Part shown: positions 17,387 to 26,900 of the stretch, piece after piece | Position numbering within the stretch: position 1 is the first letter of the stretch | Layout: every line of letters begins with the position of its first letter | Assembly (NCBI RefSeq): GCF_009792295.1 | Contig: NZ_CP039934.1 | Span: 1,074,501-1,138,500 of the forward strand | From: Myroides fluvii | GTDB taxonomy: Bacteria; Bacteroidota; Bacteroidia; Flavobacteriales; Flavobacteriaceae | Direction: 5' to 3' | DNA length: 64,000 nucleotides | Made by a program: the position numbers and the translations under genes | Notes under the pieces: model-generated | The model's database searches: none | Seen by the model: only the letters and a program-made list of their open reading frames with translations | Told to the model about the DNA's origin: nothing

Positions 17387-18460
17387 ATGGAAAATGAATT
17401 GAAACTTAAACTTGAACAATTACATAAAAGAGTAGATAACTTAAAAGATCAAATTCAAACAGAAGAAGCAACAAAGAATGCTTTCATTATGCCCTTTATA
17501 CAAATACTAGGTTATGATGTTTTCAACCCCACAGAAGTCATTCCTGAGTTTATTTGTGATATAGGAACAAAAAAAGGCGAAAAAGTAGATTATGTTATCA
17601 TGAAAGACAATGACCCTGTTCTTATTATTGAATGTAAACATTGGAAGACAAATACTGATGCACATAATTCTCAATTACATCGATATTATCATGTTTCTAA
17701 TGCTAAATTTGGTGTTTTGACCAATGGTTTAATCTATAATTTCTATACAGATTTAGAAAAACCTAACATAATGGATGAAAAACCTTTTTTCACCCTTGAT
17801 TTATCTAATCTAAAGGACACCAACATCAGTATTCTTAATAACTTTACCAAAAAAAGTTTTAATTTAGAAAACATTCTTGATTCTGCTGAAGCCCTTAAAT
17901 ATATTGAAGCTATAAGAAAAGAATTTGAAAAAGAACTACAAAATCCCTCAGATGAAATTATTAAAGTATTAGTTAGTCGATTCTTCGATCGCCCATTTAC
18001 TGCATCTAGGTTAGTATCATTTAGAGAATATACGAAGAAAGCGTTCGCTAATTCCATTAATGATTCAATTAATTTACGTCTAAAAAATGCATTAAATATT
18101 AATGAAACTATTCCTTCAAAAGAGATAGAACATGTAGCTCCGATAGATCAAAACGCTGAAGTTGAAAAAATAATCACTACAGAAGAAGAAATAGAAGGTT
18201 TCCAAATAGTAAAAGCTATTTTACGAGAAGACTTACCCGCTGATAGGATAGCTTTTAGAGACACGCAATCTTATTTTGGAATTCTACTTGATGACAACAA
18301 TAGAAAACCTCTTTGTAGATTACATTTTAATTCCTCTACCAAATATATTGAGCTATTTCATAATGGAAAAGAAAATGGGGAAAGAAAAATTTTAGACTCA
18401 TTAGAAGATATATATAACTATAAGAATGAACTACTACAGACAATCAAAAATTATCAATAA
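17387..18460 (+). CDS. Orphan type I restriction-like nuclease (HsdR N-terminal domain)
   Basis: 357 aa. Residues 1-140 form an HsdR_N-like PD-(D/E)xK domain: E27 in the first helix, D68 in KVDYVIM, and E82-x-K84 in LIIECKHWK, followed by the QLHRYYHV helix and FGVLTNGLIYNFY. There is no helicase motor and no hsdM or hsdS nearby, so it is not a standard type I system. The C-terminal ~90 residues (from EIEGFQIVKAIL) look like a separate small alpha/beta domain often found on such orphans. Codon use is AT-rich compared with the neighbours, a sign of transfer. Possible defence or DNA-repair nuclease, by inference. Confidence 0.78.
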   Translation: MENELKLKLEQLHKRVDNLKDQIQTEEATKNAFIMPFIQILGYDVFNPTEVIPEFICDIGTKKGEKVDYVIMKDNDPVLIIECKHWKTNTDAHNSQLHRYYHVSNAKFGVLTNGLIYNFYTDLEKPNIMDEKPFFTLDLSNLKDTNISILNNFTKKSFNLENILDSAEALKYIEAIRKEFEKELQNPSDEIIKVLVSRFFDRPFTASRLVSFREYTKKAFANSINDSINLRLKNALNINETIPSKEIEHVAPIDQNAEVEKIITTEEEIEGFQIVKAILREDLPADRIAFRDTQSYFGILLDDNNRKPLCRLHFNSSTKYIELFHNGKENGERKILDSLEDIYNYKNELLQTIKNYQ

Positions 18461-18490
18461 TCCAATATAGATAAGCAGTTGAAATAAATA

Positions 18491-18520
18491 AAAACCGATA
18501 ACAATGTTATTGGTTTTTAT
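18491..18520. terminator. Bidirectional terminator between the nuclease and the GNAT gene
   Basis: AAAACCGATAAC (18491-18502) pairs with GTTATTGGTTTT (18506-18517), with one G-T pair, and has A/T runs on both sides. Confidence 0.75.
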
Positions 18521-19069
18521 TTACCTCTTCAAAATCGAATAAATCGCCGTATCCACAAATTGACCCCCGTGAAATTCACTTTCTTTAAAGTAAGCTTCTC
18601 TAACGAATCCACATTTTTCTAATACCCTTTGTGAACTGATATTTTCAGGGTAAATAACCGCTTCGATGGAGTGAAACCCCAAAGTGCGAAATCCAAAATC
18701 TACTATTCCTTGTAGCGCTTCAGAAGCATATCCTTTTCCGTAAAATTCAGGCAAAAGCATATAGCCCGTTTCTGTGCGGTAATGTTGTAGTTTCATGCGG
18801 TAGAATCCTATAGTTCCGATCATTTGTCCCGTTTCTTTTAAGGTAATGGTCCAATTGATGCATTCCTTATTTTCCATGCGCTGTTGTAGGGAATTGATAT
18901 ATTCTTCCGCTTCCCTCCTCTCAGTAGCTAAAGGCACGGGAATATATTTCATTACCTCAGCACTGGAACGCATGGCAAACATGTCGTCGGCATCGCCAAA
19001 ATTAGTTGCTCTTAAGAGTAAACGCTCGGTTTCAAGTAAGGGAAATATAGGTAGGTTTAGTTGTAACAT
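18521..19069 (-). CDS. GNAT N-acetyltransferase of the RimJ/RimL type
   Basis: 182 aa. It has the RimJ/L-type opening LETERLLLRATNFGDADDMFAM, the middle strand MIGTIGFYRM, and the acetyl-CoA-binding motif region LPEFYGKGYASEAL, followed by NISSQRVLEKCGFV. It transfers an acetyl group from acetyl-CoA; the acceptor may be a protein N-terminus or a small molecule. Single gene, convergent with the nuclease. Confidence 0.88.
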   Translation of the reverse strand: MLQLNLPIFPLLETERLLLRATNFGDADDMFAMRSSAEVMKYIPVPLATERREAEEYINSLQQRMENKECINWTITLKETGQMIGTIGFYRMKLQHYRTETGYMLLPEFYGKGYASEALQGIVDFGFRTLGFHSIEAVIYPENISSQRVLEKCGFVREAYFKESEFHGGQFVDTAIYSILKR

Positions 19070-19798
19070 AGTAAAATTCTAGTATGAGGCTTAAAAGTAA
19101 AGAGAAAAGATTGTTTTATCGCTACTCTATCTAAACTGATTCCATACCTAATTTTCTCTTGATTGCTAAATTGAAAACCTATCACACTTTGTTTTTCTGT
19201 ATAGGAGCATTTTTTCTATTCCATCCCAACACTAATTACATTTTTTTGATTAAAAAAACAAATAAGTCTATAATTATTCAAACAAACCAAGCAAACACAT
19301 CTAAAACTATCAACAAAACCTCCTATATTAGTACTACATAAAATGCAGAACTGATTACAATTTTAGTTTCGTTACTTGCTATTTTTCCATTATTTACAAA
19401 ACTTATTGATCTTCAAGATAAGAAAATAGCATTACTGTTCATCTATAAAAACAGTTGATTATCACTCACAAGCAACTCTTGCTAAACCTCAACTCGAAAC
19501 AAAATTGTAATTAAATTGAGTAAGACTTTCACCTCTTAATGAAAGTCTTACTTTTTTTTCGCAGGAAAATTATCACCGATTTCGACTCGCTTCTAGTGCT
19601 TTTCCTAATGAAATAACTGTTGAAACTGCGGGAAATAATCTCGAAGACTGGAACATGATTTAACTCGAATTCAAAATAAAGAGAATAAAATGATCGTTCC
19701 TCCAAACTACAACTCGACTCTTTGTCTACCATCAAGAAGTACACGCTACTTTATAGGCCAAGGATATATGACCAAGCAGAGTCCTTTACTATATTTCT
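19070..19798. other. Intergenic stretch with a strong terminator and no clear gene
   Basis: About 730 bases. Short open frames occur (for example 19159-19341 plus and 19529-19744 minus), but their composition is low-complexity and one runs through a terminator stem. A short hydrophobic frame without an ATG ends at the TGA at 19456. A strong hairpin at 19519-19552 has no accepted gene before it, so an unannotated small RNA or a decayed gene is possible. Confidence 0.4.
19519..19559 (+). terminator. Strong hairpin terminator with no obvious upstream gene
   Basis: AGTAAGACTTTC (19519-19530) pairs with GAAAGTCTTACT (19541-19552) without mismatch around a 10-base loop, followed by a run of eight T in total. 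The minus side has no comparable T run, so it serves plus-strand transcription. Confidence 0.75.
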
Positions 19799-19806
19799 TA
19801 TCTTTG
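19799..19806 (+). promoter_or_regulatory. -7 promoter element of the lipoprotein pair
   Basis: TATCTTTG fits TAnnTTTG. It predicts a transcript start near 19812, upstream of both candidate start codons (19829 and 19868). Confidence 0.45.
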
Positions 19807-19867
19807 TTTTTACGGGCACTTACTTAGGATGCCTTTGTCGTTCATTCATCCATATAATACTACAACT

Positions 19868-20461
19868 ATGACGCGATCAAAAACGTTTCTCTCTCCTCCT
19901 GTTGCTATACTTTTCCTTTGTTTGCTACTATTAACCAGTTGCTCTAAGTCCTATGTGGTAGACAATCAATTTGTAACCGCAACAGTTCCCTATGATTACC
20001 AAGACCTCACCAATTTTGCTCAAGATGATGTTCTCTACTTGGATTCTTTCAAGCTCAATGGATTAGAGCGTATTCTCTCCATTGACAATATTCAGGACTT
20101 ACTCATTCAACCCAACAGTCAAACTATTTTAGAAGACACACCCGTAGAAGTTTTAGCCCGTCGATTGCGTGGCATTGAGCGGGAGTCTCATGACCCTGAT
20201 TTCCCATGGAAGAACTTCAAATTAGTAGAGGCACCTAAATCCATTACATTTAAAGGGCGTCCCGCAGCAGAGGCAACTTTTGACGTAGTTGAATATGTCA
20301 ATCGCATTGATGATACCATTTCAAAACGAGTAAAACGCATGGTTATATTTGTGGATGACGATTTGTGGAATATTGTATTGGCTCCTTCAGAATCGAAATA
20401 TTACAAAGATGAAATGGAAATTTTTGAAACCATTTTGGAAAGCTTACAAATAAAAAAATAA
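19868..20461 (+). CDS. Lipoprotein, possibly PsbP/DcrB-like
   Basis: 197 aa from the ATG at 19868. That start gives a clean lipoprotein signal peptide, MTRSKTF followed by a Leu-rich core and the lipobox LLTSC; an ATG at 19829 would add 13 residues that do not look like a signal peptide. The mature part is predicted mixed alpha/beta, with VEAPKSITFKGRPAAEATFDV and a C-terminal helix EIFETILESLQ that recall the PsbP/DcrB-like fold. I do not recognise a named family. It is followed after 4 bp by a second lipoprotein gene, so the two are an operon. Confidence 0.7.
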   Translation: MTRSKTFLSPPVAILFLCLLLLTSCSKSYVVDNQFVTATVPYDYQDLTNFAQDDVLYLDSFKLNGLERILSIDNIQDLLIQPNSQTILEDTPVEVLARRLRGIERESHDPDFPWKNFKLVEAPKSITFKGRPAAEATFDVVEYVNRIDDTISKRVKRMVIFVDDDLWNIVLAPSESKYYKDEMEIFETILESLQIKK

Positions 20462-20465
20462 GATA

Positions 20466-21083
20466 ATGAATAACAAAACACTTCGTTTCTCTACTGATTT
20501 ACATCTAGAAAATAAAAGAAAGAATAAAGCGCTACGCTTGCTCCTCTTGACGTTATCACTCGTTGCTTTTACGTCCTGTGGTACTTATGAAAAAGCAAAA
20601 CCTTTAGATGCTTCCACACATTACTTCCCATCTAAAGTCAAGGATCAAGAACGCGTGATTGTCTTAAAGGAAATTCCCCTATCTGCCGACACTTTAAAAA
20701 GTGTACTCCTGACTACGGACGAAATTTATTGGTCAACAATGGGGAAAAATCTAAACTATTTTGACGAGGTACTCACCGTTAGCGAACTTCAGCAGAAGCT
20801 TATTCAACGAGGAGTTTCAACAGATCAAGTAGACCTAGCAAAGGGAATTGGTCTTCAGGCTGTACACGATTTATACAAACCTTATGTTGCCCTTGGATTG
20901 GAGAAATACCAACTTGAGAATGGAAAGTGGCATGCGTGGATGTATCTCTATGATCCAAAACGAGAAGAAACCATCTATGAGTGTGCAATTCCCTTGAATT
21001 TGATGTGGGATGGATGGACCGATCAAGCAACCCTTTTTCCCCTTTTTAATTCACTCTTAGATTATTTGCGCAAACAAAAGTAA
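20466..21083 (+). CDS. Lipoprotein of unknown function
   Basis: 205 aa. The only in-frame ATG near the start gives an unusually long polar N-terminus (about 22 residues, NNKTLRFSTDLHLENKRKNK) before the hydrophobic core LLLLTLSLVAF and the lipobox FTSC. The mature part has no family I recognise; it contains YELYDPKR-like and WDGWTDQATLFPLFNSLLDYL segments near the end. Co-transcribed with the preceding lipoprotein and closed by a terminator. Confidence 0.65.
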   Translation: MNNKTLRFSTDLHLENKRKNKALRLLLLTLSLVAFTSCGTYEKAKPLDASTHYFPSKVKDQERVIVLKEIPLSADTLKSVLLTTDEIYWSTMGKNLNYFDEVLTVSELQQKLIQRGVSTDQVDLAKGIGLQAVHDLYKPYVALGLEKYQLENGKWHAWMYLYDPKREETIYECAIPLNLMWDGWTDQATLFPLFNSLLDYLRKQK

Positions 21084-21088
21084 AAGTA

Positions 21089-21127
21089 AAAACCCCTTAA
21101 TTACAACGAAGTAAACAAGGGGTTTTG
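21089..21127 (+). terminator. Terminator after the lipoprotein pair
   Basis: AAAACCCCTT (21089-21098) pairs with AAGGGGTTTT (21117-21126) around an 18-base loop. The loop is long and no T run continues, so efficiency may be moderate. Confidence 0.6.
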
Positions 21128-21180
21128 GTTAAAATAGCACCGTGTAAGACACGGTTAACACACGTTTTTAATTTTAAGCA

Positions 21181-22290
21181 TCAATCTAAGGTGATTGTAT
21201 ATTCATTTTCTATCTCTTTTTTATAAGCAAGAGGCGCAGTCTTAGGGGATAAGGCAAACAGAGGGGAAAACGTTTTTACTTTGATTGTTCTTCCATCTGG
21301 ATAAAACTCTAAGATTCGCACTAAGCCATCTCCACCATTGCCATAATGTCCGCCTCCTTCCGCTTGCATATCAAACAGCATCTGATGCACGGTACGCCCT
21401 TCCTTATTTGGATCTGTTCGATATCCCGTTCCAGCAATATGTCCGGATAAAACCAATTCAATCTGCTTATTGGGATATACTAACTTCTCCCATATTTGTG
21501 CTCCATTATTCGCATTGGGCAGAACAATACGCTCTGATTTGAGCTGTTTCTTCTCTTTGATATAGGGTTCAAAAATCACCCATTTATTTGCTCCTTCTAA
21601 ACGTTCGTTTGTTCGATTGAGATACGCATGTGTGAGTAGAATCACTTTGTGGTTTTTGTATTCCTCAAAATTCAGGATCGTATTCGCCCAATCGACCGTT
21701 TGATTACGGGGTGCATATTCTAAATTCAGGACGAGAAAATCTTGTCCGTGTAAATCTCTGAACTCATACATTGCATTGCTCAACGTCGGTTGATTTCTTG
21801 CGTCCCATCCATATTGCACCAAGTGCTTGCGATTGAGGTAATTTTGATCTATCGTAAAATAATCATCATACTGAGAGGTTCTATTGCCCTCCCTATCAAT
21901 GGTATAGTCGTGATTTCCTGTTGCTAGAATATAGGGCACTTTATGATTGAGAATTCCGAACGATTTAGAAACAAATTCCCATTGCTCTTTGGATGGTACA
22001 TCTCCATCATGTCCTGGCAAAATGACCTGATCTTGTTCGACCAAATCCCCTACACACAAAACCATCTTGATTTGTAACGGATCAACATTGGCACTAATCC
22101 ATTGATTCATTACATCTAAAATTGGTTGATTTTGGTAGTACTTCACATAATTCTGCACATCGGGTACCAAGACCATCGACCAGGAATTGGGGTGATCCAA
22201 TTTCACCGTACTAGCATATTGTTGTGCTTTTAGGGATAAAGTGGACAACAACAGACTGACGATTCCTAGTATTTGATATCGTATTTTCAT
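21181..22290 (-). CDS. Exported calcineurin-like metallophosphoesterase of a SusCD locus
   Basis: 369 aa from the ATG at 22290, which begins one base after the susD stop codon and gives a signal peptide ending KAQ. The metal-site motifs run in order: VPDVQ (D44; Gln where classical enzymes have His, as in a known PDTQ-type subgroup), CVGDLVEQ, TGNHDY, LLTHAYLN and VLSGHIAG. It therefore probably hydrolyses a phosphate ester in the periplasm or at the surface. Last gene of the sigma-FecR-SusC-SusD transcript, so it likely processes what the transporter imports. Substrate unknown. Confidence 0.85.
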   Translation of the reverse strand: MKIRYQILGIVSLLLSTLSLKAQQYASTVKLDHPNSWSMVLVPDVQNYVKYYQNQPILDVMNQWISANVDPLQIKMVLCVGDLVEQDQVILPGHDGDVPSKEQWEFVSKSFGILNHKVPYILATGNHDYTIDREGNRTSQYDDYFTIDQNYLNRKHLVQYGWDARNQPTLSNAMYEFRDLHGQDFLVLNLEYAPRNQTVDWANTILNFEEYKNHKVILLTHAYLNRTNERLEGANKWVIFEPYIKEKKQLKSERIVLPNANNGAQIWEKLVYPNKQIELVLSGHIAGTGYRTDPNKEGRTVHQMLFDMQAEGGGHYGNGGDGLVRILEFYPDGRTIKVKTFSPLFALSPKTAPLAYKKEIENEYTITLD

Positions 22291-22291
22291 C

Positions 22292-23977
22292 TTAATAGCC
22301 TGGGTTTTGAATGATATTTGCATTGACAATTACCTCTTTAGATGGAATTGGCCATAAATACTGTTTTTGACTATCAAAGGCGCGATTTGCTAATACTTTT
22401 ATTGTTCCTCTAGCCACTAAACGATCAAAAACAGGTAATCCGTCTTGATCAATTGTAGGACTATCCGACCAAAACCACAGATTTTTATCTACTACTTCAC
22501 TCTGCAAGGGTTTAGGATCTAGTAAGCCATAATTAGGTCTGTTTAAGGCTTTTTCTGCCAATCTCCATCGAACTAAATCTTCTATTCTTTTATTCTCCCA
22601 AGCGAATTCCACTCTTCTTTCCAAGCGCAATAATCGACGCATTTCCCCTTGTGAGGCCAATGCAACAGCTGGTGCTTTGATTCCACTGTTGTGGTATCCT
22701 CTTGCTCTGACTTTGTATATTGATTCTGCAACTTGTTGATCCAATTCACCCAATTCGATCTTGGCTTCGGCCAGCATTAACAAAACGTCTGCATAGCGCA
22801 TAATGATGATGTCATTTTCCATCAAATAATCGTCATTCCAATCTTCGTCAACTCCTTTTTTCAATGATAATCCGTTATAAGAGGCATAGGTATCTACACT
22901 TCTTGTATCCTTATTCTTCACTTGTTGTCCTGTAGTTGTATTCAAAACTTTGGTTGCATCAGGACGCGGATTGTACACATACCCCAAAAAATGTTGATCA
23001 AATTCTACTATCGTTGCCACTAAACGAGGATCTCTATTTTTAAATGGTTCTTTAGAATTGAATAAGGGCGATTCGTCAATTGTTTTTCCATCAATACACA
23101 AATAGGAAGCGAATAAATCCCAAGAAGGCTGCGCTACATTGGCTCCCCCTGCATTGCGCGTCACGAAGTTCTTTACGTTTAACGTCGAATTTAAGGTAGC
23201 TAATCGTGGAATGCCGAATATGGTTTCTTTCGTATTTTTTGTTTTTGATAAGAAATAGGTGGCATAATCTTCATGTAATTCATATACGCCTAGCTTGATA
23301 CAAGCTTCACTGGCTTCTTTTGCTGTTTTAAAATCGAGAATATTTAATGCTGTTCTGGCTTTAAATGCATATACAGCACCTTTTGTTAATCGAGCAGTAC
23401 TTGTTCCTTTATATACTTCTGGTAAATGTTCTACGGCAAAGTCAAAATCTCGATACACTTGATCCAACACTACTTTTTTATCCGTACGCCCCATCGAAAA
23501 AGCCTCCTCAATGGTCAATTGATCGGTGTAAAAAGGCACATCTCCATAATAAAACACCAAGCGACCATAAAAAATAGCGCGGAAAGCTCTTGCTTCTGCT
23601 TCGAACTGCTTTTTATCCGTTTCACTTAAGTTTCCTTTGTTATTTTTTAGATTGACTAAAATTGTATTCGCTCTAGAAATACCCTTATAGGTATTGTGCC
23701 AAAAATTAGTTGATACCCCCCATTCACTATTAATTCCCGCAGAAGCATAGCTATTCATCACCTGTCTTTGCGACCAGTTATCGCTCATTCGCTCTGAGTT
23801 CCAGTTAATATCCAGATCCCATAGATATTCTCTATAGAAATCGGCAATGGAAATTTCGTATTCTTTTTTGTCGGCATACCAATTTTCTGTAGAAGCATTG
23901 GCAGGTGGGTTTAAATCTAAATCAGCACAGCTGGTGGTTAATCCCAATAAGACGAATAGTACATATATTTTTTTCAT
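22292..23977 (-). CDS. RagB/SusD family nutrient-binding lipoprotein
   Basis: 561 aa from the ATG at 23977; the open frame extends further up but MKKIYVLF with the lipobox TTSC is the real signal peptide. The sequence shows SusD features: N-terminal TPR-like helices (NTILVNLKNNKGNLSE, EAEARAFRAIFYGRLVFYYGDVPF) and the C-terminal RIEDLVRWRLAEK and QKQYLWPIPSKEV segments. It sits on the cell surface and captures the ligand for the SusC channel. It begins 10 bp after the susC stop. Confidence 0.92.
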   Translation of the reverse strand: MKKIYVLFVLLGLTTSCADLDLNPPANASTENWYADKKEYEISIADFYREYLWDLDINWNSERMSDNWSQRQVMNSYASAGINSEWGVSTNFWHNTYKGISRANTILVNLKNNKGNLSETDKKQFEAEARAFRAIFYGRLVFYYGDVPFYTDQLTIEEAFSMGRTDKKVVLDQVYRDFDFAVEHLPEVYKGTSTARLTKGAVYAFKARTALNILDFKTAKEASEACIKLGVYELHEDYATYFLSKTKNTKETIFGIPRLATLNSTLNVKNFVTRNAGGANVAQPSWDLFASYLCIDGKTIDESPLFNSKEPFKNRDPRLVATIVEFDQHFLGYVYNPRPDATKVLNTTTGQQVKNKDTRSVDTYASYNGLSLKKGVDEDWNDDYLMENDIIIMRYADVLLMLAEAKIELGELDQQVAESIYKVRARGYHNSGIKAPAVALASQGEMRRLLRLERRVEFAWENKRIEDLVRWRLAEKALNRPNYGLLDPKPLQSEVVDKNLWFWSDSPTIDQDGLPVFDRLVARGTIKVLANRAFDSQKQYLWPIPSKEVIVNANIIQNPGY

Positions 23978-23987
23978 GTGATAACGT

Positions 23988-26900
23988 TTAAAAATTAACC
24001 GATACTCCAAAATTGATGGATTTGGTGATATAAGAATTATAGAGTGTTTCTGGGTCGAAACCTTTAGGAAAATCACTTACCGTAAAAAAGTCATTCAAGG
24101 ATAGGTATACTCTCAATCGATCAATTAGAATAGGCTTGGTTACTTCTTTAGGGAAGTTATACGCTAGGGTGATGTTCTTAATTCTGAAATAAGCACCATT
24201 AACTAGCCAAAGGGTAGATGTTTTATAGTTGTTATTTTCAGCACTTGCATGTGATAATCGTGGGTATTTTGCTGCTATATTTTCACTTTCTGTATTATAT
24301 GGACTCCAATATCTACCATCTATCTCTTGCATCGGACTTGTCCAAGAAGATTGGAAAGGTCTCATTTGCTCTTCTGTCAACAAGCTTTGTCTCTTGCCTA
24401 CACCTTGAAAAGCCATGCCCAACTCAATACCTTTATATTCCATGTGGATATTCCCCCCATAGGTAAAACGAGGCAATGAACTTCCCAGAGGTACACGATC
24501 ATAATCAGCAGAAATCTTACCATCTGGTACTCCATCAGGGCCGCTAATATCTTTGTACTTTACATCTCCTGGTTTCGTTGTAGTACTCAATAACGCACTA
24601 TTGCCAATTTCTTCTTGCGATTGAAACAATCCCTCTGCCACATATCCATACCATGCATTGTAAGGCGTTCCTTCTCTAATGATTTGATTGTTGCTAATTA
24701 CAATACGGTCATTTAAATTCCCCATCATGGTTTTAGAATCCGATACATTCAAACCAATACTGTATTTAAAATCTTTCATCTGATCTCTCCAAGTGACATC
24801 CAAATCCCAGCCTTCTGTATGCATTTCTCCAGCATTTTGACTTGGATTTTCAAATCCCATAAAAGCGGGAATCTCCAACTCGAGCAACATATCTTTGGTT
24901 TTCTTTTTATAGTAATCTGCAGTTATTCCTAAGCGGTTATTTAAGAAGTACATATCCACTCCAAAATCGGTAGAGGTTGTCGTTTCCCAAGTAATATTCT
25001 CAATCGCATATTGAATTTGAGCAGCCGTTAACGAAGATAAAATCTGTCCATCTTGGTAAAACAACGTATTGGAAAAACCAATAGACGATTGGTAGGGATA
25101 ATTTCCAATCCGTTCATTTCCTAGCATTCCCCAAGACCCTCTTACTTTCAAATTGCTAAATACGTTTTGCCCTTGCATAAATTCCTCATTAGAAAGGGTC
25201 CATCCAACGGATACAGAAGGAAACGTTCCCCATCTATAGTTGGAATGAAAACGAGAAGAACCATCTTTTCTGATATTGGCTTGGATATGGTATTTATCCT
25301 TGTAATTGTAAATCAATCGACCAAAAAAGGAACGGTAGGCGGTTTCGTATTTATTCCCTGAGTTGGTCATATAATCCACAGGCGCTAAATCCAAATAAGG
25401 AAAATTATCCAACTCCATATTATTGGCAGAAGCCCCTAAACTTTCTACCGAATTAAAATTGTCTTCATATCCCGCTAATAGATTAAAGCTGTGATCATTG
25501 TACGTTTTATTGTAATTAATCAATATTTGTTTGGTCAACTGTTTGCCTTCATTTCTATTCTCCACGAGTTTGGTACTTGCATGTCCATTGATATACCCTC
25601 CAAAACGCGTTGGATCTTGAGCATCATAATAGGGAATTTGTTTGGTAAAATTCTTTCTGCGATTAAAGTACAATTGAGGAGCTACAACCAAAGACACTTT
25701 TACATCACGTATCGGTGTAATATTTAAAGCAAAACGCCCATAGGCTTTATCTGAATAGTGCTTATTCTCCCCTCCATAATGTAAACTTGCATAGGCATTT
25801 GAACCTGATTTACCCTCTGCTATTCTTCCATCTTGCCACGTTGCTGCATAAATCGGGGCATAACGCATGGCTTCCCAAACGGGATTATTGGTTGGTGAGG
25901 TTTGATTGGTAGAATTATAAGAAAAGTCAACATCTCCAGACAAATACGAGTTGATTTCAACGCTATTGTTCAAACGCATCATGATGCGTTTGAAGTTTTC
26001 AACGGCATAAAGTGCTTCATTATTATCGTAGGTCATGCTCAAACGAGATTTGGTTTTTTCGCCTCCTCCAGACATAGAAAATGCATGACGCTGTTGATAG
26101 GCGGCTTTTTTCAGCAATAAATCCTGCCAATCTGTAATGGGAAATTGATCAGGATCGAGAGTATTATTTTGCTTCCACGTTTGAATCGCTTCTTGACTGT
26201 AAATACTATGTTGTCCATTTTCTGGATTTCCTGCATCATTCCAAGACATTTCATTGATCATTTCCATATAGCGTTTATAATCTACAGGTTTAGGCATAGC
26301 TGTGGGTTTATCTATCCCGTAATCTGCCTTATAGCTGAATTGAAATTCTCCGCTTTTTGCTCTTTTTGTCGTAATTAAAATAACCCCTGCCGCAGCTCTA
26401 GCTCCATAAATTGAAGCAGCAGAAGCATCTTTTAAAACGGATATTTCTGCAATATCATTCGTATTCACCTCATCGATATTATCTTGAGCCACACCGTCGA
26501 CAATAATCAAAGGATTACTATCGCCAATCGTAGTAATTCCTCGTACGCGGATTGTAGCACCCGCTCCAGTTTTATTGCTATTTCTCGTTACTGTCACACC
26601 AGACATTTGACCTTGTAAGGCTTGAGACAATTGGGTTGTATTACGCTCTTCAATCAATTCTCCACTTACTTGCCCAACGGAACCTGTTAAGTCTTTTTTC
26701 TTCACTGTTCCATAACCGATCACTACAATCTCATCTAAAGCAGACGCCTGTTCACTTAATTTAATTTGCATGCTACTCGTTGCTTTTTGTACGATGGATT
26801 GATATCCCATAAAAGAAAACTCTAGTAAGTCATTTTCTTGTGCTTCCATACTAAATGCGCCATCTAAATCAGACATAGCGGATTGTTTAGAATTTAAGTT

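Noticed and set aside
14514..18520. Fic plus nuclease as a toxin-antitoxin or complete defence system
   Set aside because: Neither Fic gene has an adjacent small antitoxin; both are self-inhibited class II enzymes. The nuclease has no partner genes.
19159..19341. Open frame of 60 codons on the plus strand
   Set aside because: Low-complexity Asn/Thr/Ile/Lys composition after a hydrophobic start, no promoter and no recognised relative.
19529..19744. Open frame of 71 codons on the minus strand
   Set aside because: It runs through the stem and tail of the terminator at 19519-19559 and shows no domain.
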